Shown: one piece after another, positions 55,139 through 62,899 of the stretch
How positions within the stretch are numbered: position 1 is the first letter of the stretch
Layout: the number at the start of each line of letters is the position of its first letter
Source of the DNA: Serratia liquefaciens
GTDB taxonomy: Bacteria > Pseudomonadota > Gammaproteobacteria > Enterobacterales > Enterobacteriaceae
Reading direction: 5' to 3'
Assembly (NCBI GenBank): GCA_012719855.1
Contig: JAAXZN010000003.1
Coordinates: 248,001 to 312,000, forward strand
DNA: 64,000 nucleotides
Position numbers and translations under genes: made by a program
Notes under the pieces: model-generated
Told to the model about the DNA's origin: nothing
Databases searched by the model: none
What the model saw: only the letters and a program-made list of their open reading frames with translations

Positions 55139-56269
55139 TTAAACGGCCGGTAGTTGGCTGGTTACACAGTGGATCCCCCCGCCACCGGCGGCGATAGCAT
55201 CGATATTCAACTGCACCACTTCACGCTGCGGATAAAGCGCCGTCAATAATTCCAAGGCTGCGGCATCCGCTTCGGCATCGCCAAACTCCGGGGCGATAAT
55301 CGCGCCGTTGATGACAAAGTAATTGATGTAGCCGGCGGCAAAATCGGCATTGCCCTTGCTGAAGCGGCTACGTCGTGGGTCCAGCGGTGGCGATACCGTA
55401 TGCACCTGTATCTTACGCCCATCGGCATCCGTGGCCTGTTTGAGGATCGCCAAGTGATCCAGCGTGGCCTGATGGTCGTAGGACTCCGGATCGCTGTCCA
55501 AATTGGCGATCACCACGCCTGGGCTGACGAAACGGGCATAAAAATCGACGTGAGCGTCGGTAATGTCTTTGCCCTTAATCCCCGGCAGCCAGATGATTTT
55601 TCGCAGGCCCAGCATCGCTTTGAGCTCTTGCTCTACCCGATCGCGGCTCCAGCCAGGGTTGCGGTTGCGATTGACCCAGCTGCTCTCGGTCATGATGCCG
55701 GTGCCATGGCCATCCACTTCGATGCCACCGCCTTCCCCTACCAGCGCACTGCGGCGCAGTGGATTAACCCCGAAATGCCTGGCCTGGAAAGCGGCCAACT
55801 GAGCATCCTTACCGTGCCGTTGCTTATTGCCCCAACCGTTAAAATTGAAGTCCACCGCCGCCAATTCCCCCGCGTGGTTGGTAACGAAGTTGGCACCGAT
55901 ATCGCGCATCCAAATATCATCGAGTTCGGTAATGACAAAGGTCACATTGTGGCTGCCGCATTTTTTCTCTGCCAACTCTCGTTCGCGTTCACGGCAAAAT
56001 ACCGTCAGCGGCTGGTAAACCGCGATAGCACGGGCAATGCGGCCCAGGGCATCTTGCACGTCCGTCGTGAACTCACCCCAAATCGCCCGCTGTGCGCCAA
56101 AAGCGATAAATGCACATTGCTGAGGCTCGCCCTCATCGGGCATGCGCCAGCTTCCGCCAGCCGTTTTCTGAGCCGCGTGGCTGGACAATGACGCCAACCC
56201 CATCGAGGCCGTCAGGCTAATGCCGGCAATCAGGGAAGCCTGTTTGATAAATTCACGACGTGTTGACAT
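55139..56269 (-). CDS. Tat-exported agmatine-deiminase-family enzyme
   Basis: The 376-residue precursor starts with a twin-arginine signal, MSTRREFIKQASLIAGISLT, with cleavage probably after SSHA (about residue 32). The rest is the peptidyl-arginine/agmatine deiminase fold: Trp/Met/Arg/Asp in DDIWMRDIGANFVTN, GEGGGIEVDGHGTG, the catalytic His in DAHVDFYARF and nucleophile Cys368 in GGGGIHCVTSQ. Cytoplasmic AguA converts agmatine to N-carbamoylputrescine; export of this form suggests a periplasmic guanidine-hydrolysing role. The divergent LysR gene is a probable regulator. The substrate is uncertain. Confidence 0.87.
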   Translation of the reverse strand: MSTRREFIKQASLIAGISLTASMGLASLSSHAAQKTAGGSWRMPDEGEPQQCAFIAFGAQRAIWGEFTTDVQDALGRIARAIAVYQPLTVFCRERERELAEKKCGSHNVTFVITELDDIWMRDIGANFVTNHAGELAAVDFNFNGWGNKQRHGKDAQLAAFQARHFGVNPLRRSALVGEGGGIEVDGHGTGIMTESSWVNRNRNPGWSRDRVEQELKAMLGLRKIIWLPGIKGKDITDAHVDFYARFVSPGVVIANLDSDPESYDHQATLDHLAILKQATDADGRKIQVHTVSPPLDPRRSRFSKGNADFAAGYINYFVINGAIIAPEFGDAEADAAALELLTALYPQREVVQLNIDAIAAGGGGIHCVTSQLPAV

Positions 56270-56417
56270 GGTTTGCTCCTGTATTGCCGGCCAAACAATT
56301 AGCTAATCTATTCAGCAAAAGACGGCATGATGTCGATAACGGCTATGTTAAGCCCTTTAATCCAGGTAAAACAAAGGATACATTTAGCGGACACCTGATT
56401 AGATAGGCTTATCAATA

Positions 56418-57281
56418 ATGCTAAAACACTGGCCCCCGATGAACGCCCTGCGCGGTTTTGAAGCCGCCGCCCGGCTGGGCAGTTTCCACCAGGCCGCCGA
56501 TGAGCTGCACCTCACTCAGTCGGCGATTAGCCAACAAATTCGCAGCCTGGAAGCCTTCCTGGAGCAACCGCTGTTTTTCCGTAGCGGCCGCAGCGTCAGC
56601 CTGACCGATGCCGGTCAGGATCTCTACAGCACTGCCCAGGTGATGCTGCAACAGTTGGCCGTTGGCATCCGCCGTCTGGAGCAGTACCGCAAACCCAACC
56701 AACTGATCGTCAACACCACGCCGGCGTTCGCCCGCCACTGGCTGATTCCACGTCTTAAAAGCTTCCACCGGCAGCACCCGGATATCGACCTGTGGCTGTT
56801 CACCACCTTCGATCCACCGGATATGGCGACCGAAACCGTCGATCTGGCGATCCGCGACGATCTCAGCGCGCAAATTGAATGTAGCCTCAAAATGCTGCAT
56901 CAGGATCGGCTCTATCCGGCTTGCCATCCTGAGCTGCTGAAGCGGGATAAGGCACAACGCACCACCTTGCACGGCGAACGTGAGATGGACTGGAGCCATT
57001 GGGCGGTTCAGGGCGGCGCCAACGTCGGGCAAAGCAGCCACGGCCTGAACTTCTCCGATCCCGGCCTGCTGTTGGATGCGGCCTGCGACGGCCTGGGCAT
57101 CGCTCTGGTCAGCCAACTGCTGGCACAGCAGGCACAGGCCAAAGGCCTGCTGCAGCCACTGACGGAACAAAGCGTGCGCGGCCCCCATTGGGCATGGCTG
57201 ATTCATCGCGACAGCGAGAATAATCCCCTCACTCAGCATTTCTGTGAGTGGTTACTAACTCAATTACCGGCGGCGATTTAA
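56418..57281 (+). CDS. LysR-family regulator (GcvA-like)
   Basis: The 287-residue protein has the N-terminal HTH with MNALRGFEAAARLGSFHQAA and ELHLTQSAISQQIRSLEAFL, and a GcvA/AmpR-like effector domain (NTTPAFARHWLIPRLKSFHR, VDLAIRDDLSAQIECSL). It is divergent from the Tat-exported deiminase across 148 bp, so that gene is its likely target. The inverted pieces AATCTA (about 56305) and TAGATA (about 56405) are weak operator candidates. Confidence 0.87.
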   Translation: MLKHWPPMNALRGFEAAARLGSFHQAADELHLTQSAISQQIRSLEAFLEQPLFFRSGRSVSLTDAGQDLYSTAQVMLQQLAVGIRRLEQYRKPNQLIVNTTPAFARHWLIPRLKSFHRQHPDIDLWLFTTFDPPDMATETVDLAIRDDLSAQIECSLKMLHQDRLYPACHPELLKRDKAQRTTLHGEREMDWSHWAVQGGANVGQSSHGLNFSDPGLLLDAACDGLGIALVSQLLAQQAQAKGLLQPLTEQSVRGPHWAWLIHRDSENNPLTQHFCEWLLTQLPAAI

Positions 57282-57433
57282 CGTTCTACCTCACGCTTCC
57301 AAACGCAGGATAAAGCGCGACGGATTGAGCAGTGCTACTTTCAATCAAGCGCCCGAACAAGCTTAAACAATGGCGCTAAGTGGTTGTTGAGATTGAATTC
57401 ACCTGTCATCGTTCAATTCGAAAAGGAAAGGCT

Positions 57434-59107
57434 ATGCATTCTGGTTTATTAAAAACATTAGCACTTGGCGTGGCGTTAGCCACGCTCAGCCCTTCGGTAT
57501 TCGCCGCTAATCTGAACGCCGGTGCCGTGGCGGCACCGGATCAATACGGTGCCAAAGTGGCCGCACAAATTTTGCAGGCCGGCGGTAATGCTGTCGATGC
57601 TGCGGTCGCGACCGCCTTTACGCTGGCGGTGACCTACCCGGAGGCTGGCAACATCGGCGGCGGCGGTTTTATGACCCTGTACGTCGACGGCAAGCCCTAC
57701 TTCCTCGACTACCGGGAAGTCGCGCCCAAAGCGGCCACCAAAACCATGTACCTTAACGAAAAAGGCGAAGTGATCGAAAACCTCAGCCTGGTGGGCACCA
57801 AGGCCGCCGGCGTACCCGGCACGGTACTCGGACTGTGGGAGGCGCATAAACGCTTCGGCAAGTTGCCCTGGGCAGAGCTGCTGACCCCGGCTATCGGCTA
57901 TGCGCAACAAGGCTTTAAGGTGGCCGATCAGCAATACCAATACCGCGAGGATGCCAACAAGCTGTTCGCTGAAAAAACCAACTTCGGCGATTACTTTGGC
58001 AGCATGAAACCCGGCGCGGTGTTTAAACAGCCGGAGCTGGCCAAAACGCTGGAGCGCATCGCCAACCGGGGTGCAGAGGACTTCTATCAGGGGGAAACCG
58101 CCAAACTGTTGATCGCCCAGATGCAGCACGATGGCGGCCTGATCACCCAGCAGGATTTGACTGACTATCGGGTGAAGTGGCGCGAACCGATGAAAATCGC
58201 CTGGCGCGGCAATACCCTTTATACCGCCCCGCTGCCCAGCTCAGGTGGCATCGCGCTGGCGCAGTTACTGGGCATAAAAGAAGACCGAGCTGCCGATTTC
58301 AAAGGCGTAGCGCTTAATTCCGCCCGCTATATTCACTTACTGTCGGAAATCGAAAAGCGCGTCTTTGCCGATCGCGCCGATTACCTTGGCGATCCTGACT
58401 TTGCCAAGGTGCCGGTTGCCCAGTTGGTCGCCCCGGATTATTTGCAAAAGCGGGCTGCGGAGATCAACCCGACCGCCATTTCACCGACCGAAAAGGTGCG
58501 CCCAGGGTTAGAGCCCCATCAAACCACGCATTTCTCGATTGTTGACGCTCAGGGTAACGCGGTCAGCAATACCTATACGCTGAACTGGGACTTCGGCAGC
58601 GGTGTCGTGGTGAAAGGCGCAGGCTTCCTGTTGAATGACGAAATGGACGACTTCAGCGCCAAACCGGGCGTGGCCAATGCCTTTGGCGTGGTCGGTAGCG
58701 ACGCCAACGCCATTGAGCCGGGCAAACGCATGCTTTCGTCCATGAGCCCGACCATTATCACCCGCGACGGGAACGTTAGCCTGGTGATCGGTACCCCTGG
58801 CGGTTCCCGCATTTTCACCTCGATTTTCCAGGTGATAAACAATCTCTATGACTACCGGTTACCGCTGGAGCAAGCGGTGGCCGCTCAGCGCGTCCATCAC
58901 CAACTGTTGCCGAAAGACACTATCTTCTACGACGCTTTTGCCCCACTGACCGGCAACGTGGCCGACCAGCTGAAAGCCATGGGATACACACTGGAAGATC
59001 AGGGCTGGTACATGGGGGATATACAGGCGATCCGCATCAATGGTGACACGCCGGAAACCGCCTCCGATCCGCGTGGCCGTGGTGTGGGATTGGTAGTGAA
59101 GAAATAA
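57434..59107 (+). CDS. ggt: Gamma-glutamyltranspeptidase
   Basis: The ATG at 57434 is preceded by AAGGAAAG; an open frame to 57380 has no start signal. The 557-residue periplasmic precursor has a signal peptide (cleavage after SVFA, residue 24 or so), the NTN-hydrolase large subunit (GGNAVDAAVATAFTLAVTYPE, GNIGGGGFMTLY) and the autocleavage site HQTTHFSIVD, where Thr364 becomes the N-terminal nucleophile of the small subunit, plus GTPGGSRIFTSIFQVI. It cleaves gamma-glutamyl bonds of glutathione and glutamine. It appears to be a single-gene unit with a strong terminator. Confidence 0.93.
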   Translation: MHSGLLKTLALGVALATLSPSVFAANLNAGAVAAPDQYGAKVAAQILQAGGNAVDAAVATAFTLAVTYPEAGNIGGGGFMTLYVDGKPYFLDYREVAPKAATKTMYLNEKGEVIENLSLVGTKAAGVPGTVLGLWEAHKRFGKLPWAELLTPAIGYAQQGFKVADQQYQYREDANKLFAEKTNFGDYFGSMKPGAVFKQPELAKTLERIANRGAEDFYQGETAKLLIAQMQHDGGLITQQDLTDYRVKWREPMKIAWRGNTLYTAPLPSSGGIALAQLLGIKEDRAADFKGVALNSARYIHLLSEIEKRVFADRADYLGDPDFAKVPVAQLVAPDYLQKRAAEINPTAISPTEKVRPGLEPHQTTHFSIVDAQGNAVSNTYTLNWDFGSGVVVKGAGFLLNDEMDDFSAKPGVANAFGVVGSDANAIEPGKRMLSSMSPTIITRDGNVSLVIGTPGGSRIFTSIFQVINNLYDYRLPLEQAVAAQRVHHQLLPKDTIFYDAFAPLTGNVADQLKAMGYTLEDQGWYMGDIQAIRINGDTPETASDPRGRGVGLVVKK

Positions 59108-59120
59108 CGATAAAAAAAAC

Positions 59121-59154
59121 CGGGCGCACCAGTGAAAGGTACGCCCGTTTTTTT
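59121..59154 (+). terminator. Rho-independent terminator of ggt
   Basis: The stem CGGGCGCACC/GGTACGCCCG (59121-59130 and 59138-59147, one C-A mismatch) with a 7 nt loop is followed by seven T. It begins 13 bp after the stop. Confidence 0.9.
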
Positions 59155-59160
59155 GGGTTT

Positions 59161-61104
59161 CTACTGCTTGGCGACGGCAGGCGTAGCACCGGTATTCGCC
59201 AACTCGCCATACACGACCTGACCACGGAAGCCGCGCCGCACCTGTTGGAACAACGCGCGGAAGGCCGGATAATCCTGCGCCTGGCAGAGTGCGTCCTTAC
59301 CACGCACGGCATTCAGCTGTAGCCGATGGTTGACCACCACCTGTTGCCCTTCGAGCTGCCATTCAACCTGGTATTTACCGGCCGCGTTGCTGAACTGCTG
59401 GTTTTTGGGAATGGCGATAATCGGCACGCCGGCGGGCAGGTGCAGACGATAGGTCTCGTCGTACTGCTGCGCGGTGCAGAAGAACGGCGTTTCGTTAGCC
59501 GGAGCAGACGTTGTCGAGTAAAGCGTACGGAAAGACTTGCCGCCGGGCGGCGTCGGTACGGCCATTCCGCCCACTACGCTGAAATCGACATAATCCTCGG
59601 CTTTGAATTTGTAACTGTAGGCAAACGGCTTTTTGAGATCGAACGCATCGCCTTGCTTCACGATAACGCCACGGCCATCAATGCCTGAGGACGCCATGAT
59701 GTTCTCTTCGACTCGCGCCCGGTTCTGCTGATTGATTTGCGAGAAATAGCCTCTCAGGTTGATCTCATCAACCTCACCCAGCTTGCGTTCGGTTTGGCCG
59801 CGCATATTGCCCGTTTTATCGAAGTAGAAGTCCACGCTGAGCGACGTATTGTTGCGCTGTTCGTCGTTATCCGGGGTACGCGCCAGTTTGGCTTCGCGCG
59901 TCAGCAGCACCTGCGCCCCAAGATCGGCCCCCGGCAGTTGGCCAAAGCGCGCCCACGGGCTGGTCGAATCCAGATACAGATTGAACTCCGGCACGTAGGT
60001 AATCGCGTGGTTAAACCGGCCCAGCAGCGGCACCGTCGGCAATATCGGCCCTTGATCCATGCCGATCAGCACCGGTGAACTGACAATGCCCTTGGCGGCC
60101 AGCAACGCCTCGAGCATCACCACATGATCCTTGCAGTCGCCATAGTGGTTATCCAGGATGCTCTGCGCCGAATTCGGCTCCAGCCCGCCGTTGCCCAAAT
60201 AGACCGCAACGTAACGAATATTCTGTGCCACCCAGCGATAAATCGCCGCCGTCTGCTCACGACGGTCGCTGATGCCGTCGGTAATTTTATCCGCCAACGC
60301 CTGGATCGCGGGGGTCACTTTGGCCGCCTGACTGGCTTTCTGTTGATAGGCTTTGGCCAGCTGTGGCCATTCGCGGTAGGTACTGGCCATGATGGTTGGG
60401 CTGAATGTCCAGCTGTTCGCCGACCAGTTTTGCGCTTCCAGCGGTTCACTGCGCCGGTAGTGCCAGCGCCAGTGGGCCTGACCGTCACGGATCTGCGGCT
60501 TATCTGCGCCCTCTACGCCTCGGGTAAAGACATGCATCGGCACATTGGCCGGCGCCTGCAAATTGACCTCGGCGTCATCAAACTGGTCGAAGACGCTGAA
60601 GGTCTCCCACAGGCCGAAGTAGTCCGGGAAGTACGGAGTATTTTGCGTGCGCAACACCTGATACACCACGCGAGAACCCGGCGCCAGGTTGGAGAAGACG
60701 ATCACCCTTACCTTGCGATCGGCATACAGCGGCGCAGAGGCGCTGGAGTAGCTTTCCTGGGTATAAATGCGATCGGGCGCGACATCATGGCGCTGTCCAT
60801 CGGCCGTCAGCGTATAGGCTGAAACCACCTTCAGCGTTTCCATTTTTTCGCTGTAGCTCAGGCGGATCTGGCTGAACTTCTCCACCGCCGCCTTGGTTTT
60901 GAGCAGCACCTCGTAACTCTCGGTCTTGGTGTTGCTGGCATTGGCATTGACTTGGTAATCCGCGCGGTAACGCACAAAACTGAAATCATTGCTAACGGCG
61001 GCATCCTTGGCGGCAACCGCGGGGACCTCCACGGCCAACAGCGTTGCCGGGTGCGTTGCCGCCAGTCCAGCGGCCAACATGAGAGAAGGGATGATAATTT
61101 TCAT
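59161..61104 (-). CDS. Exported DUF3857 / transglutaminase-like protein
   Basis: The ATG at 61104 follows AAGGAACGAAG; an open frame to 61161 has no ribosome site. The 647-residue protein has a signal peptide (SLMLAAGLAATHPATLLAV), a DUF3857 domain (RYRADYQVNANASNTKTESY, SYSEKMETLKVVSAYTLTAD) and a transglutaminase core: catalytic Cys in NHYGDCKDHVVMLEALL, His in RFNHAITYV and Asp in LYLDSTSPW. DUF3857/transglutaminase pairs are found in cell-envelope loci of unknown enzymatic role. It is periplasmic or surface-exposed. A Fur-like box lies 84 bp upstream, suggesting iron control. Convergent with ggt, 53 bp apart. Confidence 0.85.
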   Translation of the reverse strand: MKIIIPSLMLAAGLAATHPATLLAVEVPAVAAKDAAVSNDFSFVRYRADYQVNANASNTKTESYEVLLKTKAAVEKFSQIRLSYSEKMETLKVVSAYTLTADGQRHDVAPDRIYTQESYSSASAPLYADRKVRVIVFSNLAPGSRVVYQVLRTQNTPYFPDYFGLWETFSVFDQFDDAEVNLQAPANVPMHVFTRGVEGADKPQIRDGQAHWRWHYRRSEPLEAQNWSANSWTFSPTIMASTYREWPQLAKAYQQKASQAAKVTPAIQALADKITDGISDRREQTAAIYRWVAQNIRYVAVYLGNGGLEPNSAQSILDNHYGDCKDHVVMLEALLAAKGIVSSPVLIGMDQGPILPTVPLLGRFNHAITYVPEFNLYLDSTSPWARFGQLPGADLGAQVLLTREAKLARTPDNDEQRNNTSLSVDFYFDKTGNMRGQTERKLGEVDEINLRGYFSQINQQNRARVEENIMASSGIDGRGVIVKQGDAFDLKKPFAYSYKFKAEDYVDFSVVGGMAVPTPPGGKSFRTLYSTTSAPANETPFFCTAQQYDETYRLHLPAGVPIIAIPKNQQFSNAAGKYQVEWQLEGQQVVVNHRLQLNAVRGKDALCQAQDYPAFRALFQQVRRGFRGQVVYGELANTGATPAVAKQ

Positions 61105-61187
61105 CTTCGTTCCTTGAAGTTTTTTAAACGATAACAGTGACATTGATAAAGTACTGACCACTGGCGTAAGAGCGGCACACTAATACA

Positions 61188-61206
61188 ATTGAGAATCGTT
61201 TTCAAT
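61188..61206. promoter_or_regulatory. Fur-box-like sequence
   Basis: ATTGAGAATCGTTTTCAAT (61188-61206) is a 19 bp palindrome with 7 of 9 pairs around a central C. It resembles known GAGAAT-N-ATTTTC Fur sites, and lies between the DUF3857 gene (start 61104) and the XRE regulator stop, so it would act on the former. Confidence 0.6.
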
Positions 61207-61236
61207 AAAATACCGGTTCAGCCCGGCGTGCCTGAC

Positions 61237-61806
61237 CTAACCTTGCTCTATCAACATGACAGCTGTGGTATCGCTCTCCAAAGCATCAAAAATATGCTCG
61301 CGGTCGGCGGAGTAACTGATGTAATCCCCTGCATTCAATTCTACCGGCTGGTCCGTCGGCCCGACTAACGCCCTGCCGTTGCTGATAATCACATGCTCAA
61401 TGGTGCCCGGCATATGCGGCCGCGAAATGCGGGCTTCGCCCGGTTGAACCTGTAGACGGTAAATATCGCGCTGTGCCCCTGGCGGACAGGTCGCCAACAA
61501 GGTGGCGGCGTAGTTGGCCTGTTCGGAAACCGTGGTTACCCCTTCATGGGCGCGGATCACCTGAACGTGTTGGCGTGGCTGAGAAATCAACCGGCTGACC
61601 GGCACATCCAGCGCCATTGCCAACGCCCATAAAGTTTCCAGACTGGGGTTGCCGCTGCCGGTTTCCAACTGCGAAAGCGTCGATTTTGCAATGCCGGCTC
61701 GGCGAGCCAATTCGGTCACTGAGAGGCCCAATCGCTCGCGTTCACGGCGAATGGCGGCCGAAAGCAGGCCGATGGGCGTAGCGTTATTGCTGACAAAGTC
61801 GCTCAT
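61237..61806 (-). CDS. XRE-cupin transcriptional regulator
   Basis: The 189-residue protein has an N-terminal XRE HTH (IRRERERLGLSVTELARRAG, IAKSTLSQLETGSGNPSLET) and a C-terminal cupin (RLQVQPGEARISRPHMPGTI, EHVIISNGRALVGPTDQPVE, LNAGDYISYSADREHIFDAL) that senses small molecules. It is divergent from the EamA transporter across 129 bp with a perfect inverted repeat between. Homologous pairs control amino-acid or metabolite exporters. The ligand is unknown. Confidence 0.9.
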   Translation of the reverse strand: MSDFVSNNATPIGLLSAAIRRERERLGLSVTELARRAGIAKSTLSQLETGSGNPSLETLWALAMALDVPVSRLISQPRQHVQVIRAHEGVTTVSEQANYAATLLATCPPGAQRDIYRLQVQPGEARISRPHMPGTIEHVIISNGRALVGPTDQPVELNAGDYISYSADREHIFDALESDTTAVMLIEQG

Positions 61807-61840
61807 TGTTCACCATATCGTTCATTCGTTCGACTTGACG

Positions 61841-61859
61841 AACACCCATCGGGTGTTCA
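61841..61859. promoter_or_regulatory. Operator-like inverted repeat between XRE and EamA genes
   Basis: GAACACCC (61841-61848) and GGGTGTTC (61852-61859) are perfect inverted repeats with a 3 nt spacer. Several GTTCA half-sites surround it (for example around 61808, 61821, 61856, 61867 and 61875). It is the likely site of the XRE-cupin protein. Confidence 0.6.
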
Positions 61860-61935
61860 TCATAATGTTCAGTTGTTCATTTTAATGATAACCGCCTACG
61901 GCGGCAAGCGCAGCGCGCTAGCAGGGAGAAAGCAA

Positions 61936-62847
61936 ATGAAGATAAAAACCGGTGGCGTGTTGCAGATGACCCTCGCCATGGTCATTTCCGGTACCGTGGG
62001 CTGGCCGGTGGTGCTGCTGGGGCAGCCGCCCGCCACGGTGGTTTTCTGGCGCTGCGCGTTTGGCGCGCTAGCGATGCTGATCGCCTGCGCCCTGCTTGGC
62101 CTGCTTAAAAAAGGCATGCTGACCCGACGTCAGGCTGCCATTGCGGTGCTGGGCGGCATCGCCCTGGTGCTGAACTGGGTAATGTTGTTTGGCGCTTACA
62201 CCCATGCCTCTATTGCGGTGGCGACCGTCACCTACCACGTCCAGCCCTTTATGCTGGTTGGGCTCGGAGTGCTGTTTTTCGGCGAAAAAATGACGGCGAC
62301 CAAGTTTGGCTGGCTGGTACTGGCCTTCGTCGGCATGCTGCTGATCATTAGCGGTAAACAAGATGGCGGCGATGCCAGTGCCGATTACTTTACTGGCGTG
62401 TTATTGGCGCTGGGCGCAGCCTTTATGTATGCGGTAGCGGCGGCGATCGTCAAGCGTTTGAAAGAGGTACCACCGCACCTGATCGTGCTGATCCAGCTCA
62501 CCCTGGGCGTCGTGCTGCTGGCACCGTTCGCCGGCTGGGCCCAACTGCCGTCAACGGCCAACGGCTGGTTGCTGCTGGCGACCCTGGGCCTGGTGCACAC
62601 CGGGCTGATGTCTTCGCTGCTGTACAGCGCAATCCAGAAAATCCCCACCGCCCTGGTAGGCGCGTTGTCTTTCATCTATCCGTTGGTGGCGATTATCGTC
62701 GACTGGGCGGTATTCGGACACCGCCTTAGCCTGATGCAACTGTCGGGCGCCGCCGCCATCTTGCTTGCGGCGGCGGGCATGAATTTTGGCTGGCGACTGG
62801 TGCGGAAAAATCGGGCTAACCGCCCTTCATCCGATAACGCGGCATAA
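61936..62847 (+). CDS. EamA-family (DMT) transporter
   Basis: The ATG at 61936 follows GGGAG at 61924-61928; an earlier ATG at 61873 overlaps the operator region. The 303-residue protein has about ten membrane helices in two EamA repeats: first MTLAMVISGTVGWPVVLLGQ and VVFWRCAFGALAML, second TGVLLALGAAFMYAVAAAIV and ALVGALSFIYPLVAIIVDWA. DMT transporters export or import amino acids, drugs or nucleotide-sugar-like metabolites. The divergent XRE-cupin regulator suggests induction by the same metabolite. A terminator follows 4 bp after the stop. Confidence 0.9.
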   Translation: MKIKTGGVLQMTLAMVISGTVGWPVVLLGQPPATVVFWRCAFGALAMLIACALLGLLKKGMLTRRQAAIAVLGGIALVLNWVMLFGAYTHASIAVATVTYHVQPFMLVGLGVLFFGEKMTATKFGWLVLAFVGMLLIISGKQDGGDASADYFTGVLLALGAAFMYAVAAAIVKRLKEVPPHLIVLIQLTLGVVLLAPFAGWAQLPSTANGWLLLATLGLVHTGLMSSLLYSAIQKIPTALVGALSFIYPLVAIIVDWAVFGHRLSLMQLSGAAAILLAAAGMNFGWRLVRKNRANRPSSDNAA

Positions 62848-62850
62848 AAC

Positions 62851-62879
62851 CGGCGGGATGCCGACTGTGGCTCCCGCCG
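62851..62879 (+). terminator. Rho-independent terminator of the EamA gene
   Basis: The 8 bp stem CGGCGGGA/TCCCGCCG (62851-62858 and 62872-62879) with a 13 nt loop is followed by AATTTT. It lies between two convergent genes. Confidence 0.75.
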
Positions 62880-62899
62880 AATTTTAGCGTTGCCTGACA

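Noticed and set aside
56421..57239. Minus-strand frame of 272 codons
   Set aside because: It covers the LysR gene on the opposite strand and shows only Gln/His-rich shadow translation.
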